Shown: piece after piece, positions 13,101 to 25,100 of the stretch
Layout: each line of letters opens with the position of its first letter
How positions within the stretch are numbered: the first letter of the stretch is position 1
Source of the DNA: Liolophura sinensis
Lineage: Eukaryota > Mollusca > Polyplacophora > Chitonida > Chitonidae
Assembly (NCBI RefSeq): GCF_032854445.1
Contig: NC_088301.1
Location: 23,534,226 to 23,598,225, forward strand
Length of the DNA stretch: 64,000 bases
Direction: 5' to 3'
Position numbers and translations under genes: made by a program
The notes under the pieces: model-generated
What the model saw: only the letters and a program-made list of their open reading frames with translations
What the model was told of the DNA's origin: nothing
Database searches by the model: none

Positions 13101-16100
13101 TGTGTGGTCATCAGTGACCAGTCAGACTAAGGGCAGTGTATGTAGCCAGTCAGATCTATGTTTACAAACTGGCAATCATGGAGGGCTATTCGGGTACACT
13201 GGAGGCCAAGGCTGAGTCGTCTCATAGGCAGCATTTACAGGCCTCCTCATCCCCACTTTGTCCAGAAAGTAGGATCTTCTGTAGATTTGGTGGTAAGCTA
13301 GCTCACCTGTTGTTTACAAATGAGTTCTGTATGGCGTAAAACACCATCAAATATATGCAAATGAGTTCCACCTTGGCCTAGTTCATTACTTACGTCAGGG
13401 GATATACTTACAGAGATATTCAGGATAGATGTAGATATACGTGGTACATTATTTGTAATTAGTATTAATTTACATACTTTGAATGTGACCAACCCTTGCT
13501 AACAGAATTAATTTGATGTGACCAACCTTTGCTAACAGAATTAATTTGACATGTTGTAAATGCGAGTTAAAAAAAAGAATGCTGTGGAATTTTACTGCAA
13601 GAATTGCAAAAATATTGGTTGGAAAATTGATCCATTTTTGGAAGGAGATTTCCTGATATCAAAACTAGTTGATATTTCACCACAGCTAGTTATACGTAAC
13701 CATTGAGGTCCTGTTATGTAATGGAACAGCTTTACCTGTATTAATAAGCTCTTACCTGTAAGTCAAGAAATACCTGTTGACACATTAATTAGGGGTCCAA
13801 GAATAGTGGTATAAATGGGCATGCCTCAGTGACCAGGGAACAATACAGGTTCTGCTGTCGGGTCATTTAATGACCCCATTGTATAGAGGGGAGGGGGAAT
13901 GGGGGCAGGGGGGATTGATTATTCTGTTTAGTTTGTCACACCTTTTTTCTGCACCCTGCCCCAGATAACTAAAAATAATAGTGTGTTGTTTCTCAGTGTT
14001 CATATTTTCTATCTGTACTGTAGCAAGTTGAATGTTGCAATTAATACACAATACAATATAGTTTCAAATTCACCTTCTTTTCTGTTTTAATTAAAATGTT
14101 TAATTGGTTGACATTGTCTTACAGAAATTCCACAAAGAACTAGTGAGCAAGGAAGGTGTTGTGGAAGACATCAAGAAAAAGGCAAATGAGCTCATCAAGA
14201 GGAGGGACAGCGTCCCGGGAAAACAGGGGCTACAACAACAACTCTCTGACCTCAGTACGTAGCTGTAACAATTCAAGCCTAGATCCATTTTCAGTAACTG
14301 TTAGTTCGTGGGTCATGGGTTCAGATATTTATTGTTCAGAATATTCAGATCATTATAGGAGGAGACAACAAAAAAAATAGAGAAAAGAGAGAAGTTGTCA
14401 TAGGATAACTGAGACCATTCCTGTGAAACAAAGAATTTATGTCTATGCTTATATAGATAAAACAAATTAGTTCAAATGTAGAAATGTCTTGGTTTTCTTC
14501 TTGTACAGATGAGAAATGGACAGGACTGCGAGAGGCCTCGGAGCAGAGACGAAAGTCTCTGGGTGACATGGTCAGCGATCTGCAGGACTTCCATGACAGT
14601 CAGCAACAACTGACCACCTGGCTGGCCCAGAAAGACAAGATGTTGACAGTGCTAGGACCACTGGCCACAGACAAGGCTATGATCAATAACCAGCAGGAAC
14701 AAGTCAAGGTTAGCTAAAGGCTTTAATTGTCAGGTTTCAAAATGCTGGGGTGGAGAGGAATTGTGTAGACTCTGGGATCGCATATCGAGACAAAAAATCC
14801 CTCTGAATTTGAAAGGATTTGTGTCTCAAACACGTGGCTATTAAATATCACACATAGGGGTGTTCAGATGTCACCTTCGACATAGCCTTCGAAAACGCTT
14901 GCTTGAACAACTTTTGATTTAAGTGGTGAGTAAAGATTGACAACAATAGCAGAAAACATAAAGAACTTTATTTATTAGGGGTGCATACAAAATTATATTA
15001 TTACTTCGTACAATTATTTATCAGCCAAATTTTAAATATTGATATGGAAATGCTTTTAAAGTAGAAATGACTTGCAAAAATATATTGGTAAATGTATAAG
15101 GTCTCTAATTTCATCATTCACCCTGCAGGTCCTGCAAGAGGAATTGAATAGCCTTGAACCACTTTACGAACAGTTCTTACAGGCTGGTCACTCTATACTG
15201 GATAAGTGTGACAGCCACAGTAAGGATGGGGTGACGGTCAATGATCAGATGGAGGTGGTCAGCAGGAACTGGGAGAAGCTGCAGACTAAACTTCAGGAAA
15301 GGCAGGACGGGCTGTCCGTCCTGGAGGGACTCAGTGATCAGTATAACTCCACCCTCCAGGAGTTTGGCGATTGGCTGTCGGACTTCACTGACAGGCTGGA
15401 CAACCAATCACCACCCAGCTCAAACCCGGAAGTCTTGGCAGACCAAGTAGACAACATTGCAGTGAGTAGCATTTGATGTAGAAGACATACGTTTATAATC
15501 TTAACTATGGTTAACGACTAAAATTTCGCCTGTGAGTAAGTTGCACATTTTACCTGATTCTTATAATTCTATTGATCTTAGGAAGTTGTTTGAGGTTTTG
15601 GATGATGTACTACTGGAAAAACTTCAGCATCAAAGTAACAGTTTAGTAAATTTATTTGCCTCTAAAATGCAATTGCTTGTGGGAAATAGCAGCAAAAAAA
15701 AAAATGTTGAAGCCTCATAAAATAAATATTATGCTTGTTAAGTGATTTTCCTAACTATTTACAAGATTTTCCATTATGAATAGCAAAACCAGCATAAAAT
15801 AAGGCCAGAAGAGTCATCCATAATATGGGTAGAAATGGAAGGAAATCTGCTTTCTTGAACTCTCCCTATCTTTTATGACAAGCAGCTGTGTAAGTTGTTT
15901 TTTAACGGTAAAAATTATGCACAGCTGTCATTTGTCATGACTGTATTTCCTCACACTGTGTTTTGTGCAAGCAGAAGATGAAGAAAGAAGCACATAGCAA
16001 TGAACATCAGCTGAGACGAGCCAAAGACCTTTGCAAACACCTGTGTGATAATACCAAAGATGCCTCCACCAAGTTTGAACTGAAGAATAAACTGACCAAT

Positions 16101-19100
16101 CTGGAGAAGCCTTACCTGGACACCCTGAAGAAAATAGGTGAGGAGGATTATGCTAAGTATTTATGTATTTTCACATTTGATTGGAGTTTTGCTGCGTAGT
16201 CTCGAATATGTCACTCTCAATATGTGACGACGGCCAACATTATGGTTGTATGAAACGGGAAAGAATGATTATAGATTATACAGCAGATGGGGTTATAGTA
16301 CCTATCAGACTCAAACATCTACAAATAGAAGCAAATTTGGTAACAACAGCTCCTCCATCATTGACAAGATTTGCTTCCCTTTGTCAAGGATTGGTGAATG
16401 CCCATTTATATGACCGAACGATGGGTTAGGAAGCTGTTGTTGTAAGAGGAACAGAGGGTTCAATTTCAGAAGTGGCTTCCTTCCCATTCTCAGACTGGAA
16501 ATATTTGCTATGACCCCCTGCTTCTGCTCTCATGGTTCTCAAAGACCCAAGAGCCCCCCACCAATTCGGTCGCTATGAGTTCAAGCTGAGCTCGTGAAAG
16601 CTTCCTCTCCGGCCCTACATGGGAAGGCCTTTGAGCAACTGATGGCCTTGGATTTCCTCTAACTGGTTTCCTCCCACCATAATGCTGGCTGTTGTTGTAT
16701 AAATGAAATATTCTTGAGTCTGGTGTAAAACACCAATCAGATAAATAAATCTTGGCTTCTAATATGGTGTATGTCACATGTGAAAATGTTTGCCAATAAC
16801 TCCAGCACTCTGTTTTCATCCACTCAAAATAGGGCGACATTTTAAAAGTGAAAAATTCTTGAGTGTGGCCTTAAATAATGAGTGACGTTCCGATGTACGA
16901 TTTTGCTACAGGCCTGCTACATGCACGCCATAACAAATCTTATGTCATGAATGTTTCCAACAAAACGCAGAACATGGCTTCAGTGCTTCTATGTCACAAG
17001 AATATTGACAAGTCGATATGCCTGAGATGTGCCTTTATATCCATATGCAAGTCACTTTGATCTTATTAGCTGCAAAAAATTCTACTCATGCCTTCGAAAT
17101 AGTTAATCAAAATTTCCCTTATCATAAGCTTACAAATTTTTGTTCACTCCTCAGCTGAGCGTGAAGCTGAACTGGACAATGCCTCACGGGCAGGGCAGAA
17201 GTTTGCTGCGACCTGTCAGGAGTTGATGACTTGGATTACCTCTGCCAGGGAGAAGATGGAGAGCGAGGAGCCAGTGTCTGGCAAACAAGACGTCCTCAAG
17301 CAGCAGATGTTGAGTCAACAGGTAAGTTAAAATACATGTATTCAGTTAATTGTAAAGTTTACTGTAATTCTTCAGCCGTTACGCATGTTTGCAAGGTTTA
17401 CATTTAGACATATTCTGAGGGTATTATTCTGTACAGATTGATACATGTACTGTTCTTGAAGCTGTGCAAACCCAGCCAATGTAGTTTTGTCTTCAAAATC
17501 AAATTAAAAAAGGTGCATAAACTGCACTTCATAAACTACACTGAAAGTTGCTCTTTCATATGCAGAAATATTGAAAAATCAGTGTTTTTTTTTTTGTTTT
17601 TGTTTTTTTTTTTAAACTTACATATTAATTTCTATGTAAAGTATGTTGTATCAAGGGCCTGATATCACTACTCAGTAATGATTTTTTTTCAAGCATGTTG
17701 AATCAGATAAAACATTCAAATGTACAAATCTTTTAATAACTATACAATCAAACCTGTCATATGTGGCCAGTGAAGGGAGATGAAAGTATTGGCCTCTTAG
17801 GGCAGGTGGCCACATAACACGGGCTGGGTAAAAGACTGAGCCAACACATAACTTACGTTTCTTAATATGACCATTTGGTATAAATTTCAGATATGATCAG
17901 TGTTTATGCTTACATACGTTTAGAAGGCTGCCGTTGACCAGTAAACCACAAACTTCACTGATCAAGACAAAGTGGCAGGTTACACCATTGCAAATTTCCA
18001 ATCACTATCACAGCTACCAAAGTTTGTGACCACCATTTTGAAATTTTCGAAAGTGCGATCGTCATTACCTTTGAAAATCAGCCGCATAGGGCAGGTTAAT
18101 ATTCAACTGTGTTACAATATGTAGTGGCCGCTGGCAGCGTTGGACTGGTGTCCGCATATTACAGGTCGTTTAACATGGAAAATCGTTTGGTTGCGGCAGA
18201 GAGTGGCCGCTTAAGACAGTTTTATGCTAAATACAGGTGGCCGTAAGTACAGGTTTGACTGTACTTTTAACACAGAATTGTAATGTAAAATCATTGAAGT
18301 TGTGCTTTGAAAACTGTCATGTAGTGTAAATGGGAAATATTCTCAGTTACACTGTGAAAGACCGATCAGTTTAATCAATCAAAGGAAATGATTCTTCTGT
18401 AGCTAATACAACAGGACCTCAGTGTACGTGAGCCAGACATTAAGGAAGTGTTAAACATGGCCCAGAGACTACGCTCTGCCCCAGGGGGTGGGCTGGATGA
18501 CCCAGACTCCAACAGTCAGCTGGAGACCATCCAGGCCGAGTTTGAGGGGCTTAAGCAGGCAGCGTCTCAACGTCAGGAGAAGCTGGCAGCGACGGCCAAA
18601 CATGCCCAGCAGTTCTATGAGAATGTGGACAAAATGGAAATGTGGTTGAGGATGAATGAGGAAAAACTGGATTACATGGGCACACCTGTCCTCACTAAAG
18701 AGGGCATCGCTAAGCAGCTCAAGGAAGCTCAGGTACTTGAAGTTGTTGTGCGGAATCTTCAAATTTCAGGGGTGACCGATTTGTTTAAGGTACTCACCCA
18801 AAGATCACTGTGACAGTGAGATCCCGAGCTCACATCTGGGTCATGCCATAACATACCACCAAAAATGTCAGGTTTAGATTGGGACCACAAGTAAAGTCCT
18901 GTCTCGAAACTTGACCCATTGCATGGAGTTGGCTCCCTTTGCTGACAGTTGAGTTAGGATTTTCTTGGTTAAATGTTGCAACCTTGGTCATGCTTGAGTA
19001 AATATACCATACCCAAAATTCAGCTTAGGCAATGCATGGACTGAACTTGCACCAGCCAATCAGAATCAGTTCTGTACCCCTTTAAGCTCTCTTGTGCATG

Positions 19101-22100
19101 CCAAACTTTTAAGCCCATTAATCAAGGGATAGTCAGGTGCTGTGCCTTAAAATCATTGTTAAGAGTGCAGTACCTCACAAAGTATGATGTCTTTTTCCTT
19201 GTTCTTACTTTAGTTGTCCCATTCATAAAACTGACTGCCACTTGATCTGTGAAAATTTAGGTGAGTGGACTGGATTATGTTCATTGAAAATTTTGAAATG
19301 TGCTAAAAGCTCGCAAGGAATGATTGAGTCTAATGACATTTGCCTTTGTTTTATTACTCAGTTATTACAGAGTGAGATCCTGAAGAAGACCCATGACCAT
19401 GAGAATCTGAACCGAGAAGCCGATGCACTGCTAGAGACCATATACACTGGTAAAGAGGAGGTGGAGAGTAAGCTGGCCAATGTCAATGCCAGGTGGGACG
19501 GACTATACTCAGGTAAGAGGTCAACCGTATTTGGATGTGGTTAGGCTGCTGAAGCTGAACAATTTTTGGAAAGTATTCAGAGTTTTTAAAATTTAGTTTG
19601 TCAATGACCCGGCCATTTTGAAAAGCAGATTTTTCAATGAACTGACGTCGTATCACATGATCAAAAACAAGTTCAATGTTAAAACTCCCCAAGTGTTCTG
19701 TTAAAACTCCCCAAGTGTTCTTTTAAAACTCTGCAAGTTTTCTGTTAAAATGACCCAAGTGTTCTGTTAAAACTTCCCAAGTGTTCTGTTAAAATGACCC
19801 AAAACTGATTCTGCTCTGATTTCAATACATTAGAAGAAACCTTTAATCACACAGATTCATAAATTTGTAGGATTGGGTTTTTGTCTTATTTCATGTCTAC
19901 ACTAGACTTACGCCATGAATATGAGTTACAAAGCTGCATAACCTCAATCAGTGCATCTACACAAGTTACATTTTACATTACTGTCCCATTTCAAACCGAA
20001 AAGTTTCTATTAATTCAGTGCACAAACTTTGATTTGGGTATATAGGCTGTTCTCACTTATAATCAAAAATTGATTTGCGACAGGTGTGGCAGGGCGTGTG
20101 GAGACCCTGGAGGACATGTCCCAGAGACTGGCTGAATTCCAGGACAGCCTAGGTGACGTGAACTCTGCGCTACAGAGGCTAGAGGACAGACTTGACTCCC
20201 ATCAGCACCTGGGTGCTGCAGCCAGGGATCCCAAATATACAGACATGATCAAGGTAAATAGCCTGTAACCCAAAACCTGACCATACTCTCAATTCCATGT
20301 GTACTTTCATTTAACTGCTTGAATAATTTACTTTAATGATTTGCACTGAGAATGAAAATAAAGAAAAAATATATCTGTTGTGAAAAGACTCTGTGGTGCC
20401 TATGCATGCATACAAACTGCAATGACTCAGTAATTCTTAGTTGCCATATCATATCATTGAATAAACGTGTATGTTAAAAAGCTATATAACTACAATCGAT
20501 CACAGTAACTACAATTGAGTTACTGTGGCTGATTGTTACTGTGGCTGTGACTGTGGCTGATTGTTATTGTACTACATACATTGCAAATAAAGACCCATAT
20601 TTATCAAATGTAAAACATTTTAGTGAAAAATTCAAGTACAGCTACGGTTAAAATGTTTTGTCCAAGAAAGTTTAAAATTTGTAAAGTGGTTCTTCTGTAC
20701 CAACGACAATTTGAGTTCTGTCCTGCTCTTAGTTTGTCTTTTAAGCACTCGCAACTTTTAATTTAAGGTAAGATGCTTGATAAATACAAGCCCAAGAAAC
20801 CAAATCACAAAAGACCCTTGAGGAAAAGCCTGTTATAATCCCCGTATAGTTTTTGAATCTTGCTTCTCCATATACTTCAGGGTCTGGAGGAGGAAGTGAT
20901 CTCAATAGAGCCGCAGATAGACTACGTTGAGGCTCTTGCTGATGGGTTTGGCCATATGGATGCAAACAGCATCGACACAACGGCCGTACAAGATCAGTTA
21001 GAAATGGCCCGCGCCAGGCAAAGGCACCTGAAGCAAGAGTTATCTGACCTGTCTTCTGGCATGGAGGTTGGGTCTCAGCTGGCCGCTCAGTTCCAGGTAA
21101 GGGAGACAATCCAGACTGTTAGGCAATCACTACAAGTCAGGGAGGTTTTATTGAAAAATGTTGGAATAATGTTATTAGTGTGTGTGATAATGAGATAGTA
21201 GTGGTGGGATGTTTCTTCAAAGTTTTCATCATCTACAGGTTCTTTATGAATTTATTCTTTCAATACTTGTAAGTGTTTACTGTCGTGGTGAAGAATTTTT
21301 CCCTTAAGTAATGGTAGTCTAGTTTATTGGTAGAGGAAGACAGGGCGCCGACCAGCAATTCTCAGTGTTTTTAGTTGATTCCATGGTGAAATACTACATG
21401 GGTGCAAACCTTGGTCAGAATACATGGTCAGAATACAATACATATACATGAATTTCATCACCAGACAAGCACACGCTGGATATCACATGAATGTTTTCAT
21501 GTATGTCATAGCCTGTGTGTTGCTGTTTCACAGGACTCTTCATGTATGTCATAGCCTGTGTGTTGCTGTTTCACAGGACTCTTCATGTATGTCATAGCCT
21601 GTGTGCTGCTGTTTCACAGGACTCTTCATGTATTCATAGCCTGTGTGTTGCTGTTTCACAGGACTCTTCATGTATTCATAGCCTGTATGTTGCTGTTTCA
21701 CAGGACTCTTCATGTATTCATAGCCTCTGTGTTCCTGTTTCACAGGACTCTTCATGTATTCATAGCCTCTGTGTTCCTGTTTCACAGGACTCTTCATGTA
21801 TTCATAGCCTCTATGTTGCTGTTTCACAGGACTCTTCATGTATTCATAGCCTCTGTGTTCCTGTTTCACAGGACATCTTCATGTATTCATAGCCTCTATG
21901 TTGCTTTTTCACAGGACTCTTCATGTATTCATAGCCTGTGTGTTGCTGTTTCACAGGACTCTTCATGTATTCATAGCCTGTGTGTTGCTGTTTCACAGGA
22001 CTCTTCATGTATTCATAGCCTGTGTGTTGCTGTTTCACAGGACTCTTCATGTATTCATAGCCTGTATGTTGTTGTTTCACAGGACTCTTCATGTATGTCA

Positions 22101-25100
22101 TAGCCTGTGTGTTGCTGTTTCACAGGACTCTTCATGTATTCATAGCCTGTATGTTGCTGTTTCACAGGACTCTTCATGTATTCATAGCCTCTGTGTTCCT
22201 GTTTCACAGGACTCTTCATGTATTCATAGCCTCTATGTTGTTGTTTCAGAGGACTCTTCATGTATTCATAGCCTCTATGTTGCTGTTTCACAGGACTCTT
22301 CATGTATTCATAGCCTCTGTGTTCCTGTTTCACAGGACATCTTCATGTATTCATAGCCTCTATGTTGCTTTTTCACAGGACTCCATGACAACACTGTCAC
22401 GAGAACTTGCTGACCTTGACAGCGACCTTGCTAGGAAAGATCCAATTGGTCGAGATGTGGACACTCTGGAAGCTCAGCTTGAGGATATGAAGGTGAGTGA
22501 AGATGTAAGGAAAAATCATCAAACACATTAAACAAAAGTGCCGGTAAATCTTCATGGGGTTGAAATATCTACAGAAATACTTCACTTACAGTGGTAAACT
22601 TCGCTCATTTTTTGTCTCTACTACCAGGTCGACCACAATCACAATGCTTTAATACATACAGTTCTGCCCCTTTTTTTGTTATATTTTCTTCAACACAAAT
22701 CCCGATGGCATATCTACTATAAAATCAGCATTTCAAGTCCCACTAGTTCAGGTTTAGACAAGACAGGGTTGGGGCTCTTGCAAAGTAACACAGCAAAAAA
22801 AGCTTGATTTTACATCTCCTGTAATCTGATCCGTTGACTCAATGGCTTTAGAGCTACAGTAAAATCACGTTGTTTAGCCACATTAGTTTGCGAGAGACCC
22901 CACCTTATCTCGCATAAACCTGTGTGAACTCACTAGACTCCTGAAAAGCCAATTCAGCTTATTTACACTGCCACAACCGCCATACTTTGAGGTTCTGAAA
23001 TTCCTGTTTGGTCGGTTCAATGAAAAAATTTTCATTTGATCAAATGCAGGTTAAGTTACAGTTTTGTATGATCCACTTAGACATCAGAGGGGATTAACTG
23101 GCAAGCAATTTAAGTTTTAGACAGCGATAGATTAATCACTGTTATACAGGTCTAACATAGTACACTGAAATTCTAAATGTGTATTTTGTGTTTTTTAGTT
23201 TTTCATGCCCCATCTGAAGGACAAGACAGAGGCTCTGCGTGACCTTGAGAGTCAGGCTGAGGAGCTGATTGGAGCAGGGTTCAGCTCTAACCCCCAGACA
23301 GTCCGCACTCAGGTAAGCATACATATAGGCACATGTATATGTACAGGTTATATACAGGTGATGCTAAGGTCAACTTCAGTCACTAAAACTTTATAATTGC
23401 TTGAAGTAGGTTTACTTATACATGTATATAAGATCTACGAGTATATAAGATAGAAGCATGAATAAAATAATATATATTTGACAAATATATATAGTGTTTC
23501 AACAATATGCTTTTTTTATTTTAGGTGGAGAACTTGAAACAGCAGTTAGAGAGTATATCAGAGAGAGCCAATGAGAGGGTGGTGGAGCTTGAGAGTACCA
23601 TGGACCAGATCCAGGACCTCAATGAGGGACTGAGACAGGCGGTGAAGGGGCTGGACTCTTCTTTGGCCCACGTGGACTACCTGTCCCCCGTGGGAGCAGA
23701 CGTCAAGACAATCAAACATCAACAGGAAGATCTTAAGGTAAAATGGGATAGCTACAGAGTGCTATTAGAACCTTCTGTTTAACAGGTTTTACATTTACTT
23801 TTGTAATGAAATCTGGGATGTTGGGTTATGCAACTTACTACTAGTGGTCAGTATACTTGAATTTAATGCTGAAAGTTTCCAAATCAATTTTGAAAAGAAG
23901 ATCTGGGAGTCAAGATTAACAACTCAAAATGCCACTATTGTTTGTCAGGAATTCATCAAGAAGACAGTGGAACCTCTGCAGAAGCAGGTGGAGAGTGGCA
24001 TGGAAATGGGCAGACAACTCCTGCAGACAGCCGTACCCGGCACTTCGACCAATGCCCTGGAGTCTGATCTTGAGATCACAGCTGACAAAATGACCGACCT
24101 CAACAAGAAGGTGAGATCAGAATCCATGAAAAAAACTAATGATATATAACAAATGTAAAGGGTTTTTTATGCTTGTCAGTGATGATAGATTGTATCATGG
24201 TACGGCATTGTCTGTCCAGCCAGCTGTTCATACATATACTTTTTGGCAATTCTATAATTTCTAAAGAACACTCAGTCGGTTAGCGCGCTAGCGCAGCGTA
24301 ATGACCCAGGAGCCTCTCACCAATGCTGTCGCTGTGAGTTCAAGTCCAGCTCATGCTGGCTTTCTCTCCGGCCGTAAGTGGGAAGATCTAAAGAACAGCT
24401 TTGCTTAGTGTTATCACTTTATTTGACATTTTGTCTCTACTATGGTAGTAGAAGTCTATAGAAAAAAAGAGATCACTTTAAAATCAGTATATGTGTAGTT
24501 GTTTGTCCCATGTTCATGTGGACTAAGAGGGAAAATATTTCTCATGAAAGCGTGTATGTACTGTTTTGTTCTGTCAAGACATTAATTTGCACATTTGCAT
24601 CAACTTCAGGTGGCTGATCGTGAGAGGAAGTTGGATTCAGCTTTGTTGCAATCTGGCAAATTTAACGAGGCTTTGGCATCGCTCATTGATTGGCTGGCTG
24701 AGACCGAGGAAATGGTGGCACATCAGAAATCCCCATCCCCAGAGTACAAAGTGGTCAAAGCACAGTTACAGGAACAAAAGGTTGGTTGTCTCCCCTCAGA
24801 CAGTTTGTGTTGGATTAGAAAATTGAGAAATGTCTGAGAAATGTGAAATTTCAGCAAAAAGTTAAATTTACACATAGATTCAATAAAAAGTGTTTTTAAA
24901 TTTTTTCAATAAAAAATATGGTGAGGGTTAATTGTCATTTGCTCAGTTCAGTCAGGTGTGTTGCTGATACTTTGTGATTGCTTTCTGACATTGTCTTGTT
25001 TTACTTTCATCCAGTTCCTGCAGAAAATGTTGGAAGACCGCTCTCCAAGTGTGCGCTCTTTGCAAGAGTCCGGAAAGCAGCTTTTAAAATCTCTCGATCC

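Noticed and set aside
21515-22356. Long open frames on both strands reading repeated peptides ([11 protein letters not shown] on plus, [11 protein letters not shown] on minus), like a repetitive protein
   Set aside because: They come from a 42-bp unit being a multiple of three and stop-free in several frames. The array is intronic and built around a splice acceptor; no start, splice or codon-use support for a protein.
21500-22378. CRISPR-like array of regular repeats
   Set aside because: Units are contiguous with no unique spacers, in an animal intron; it is a minisatellite.
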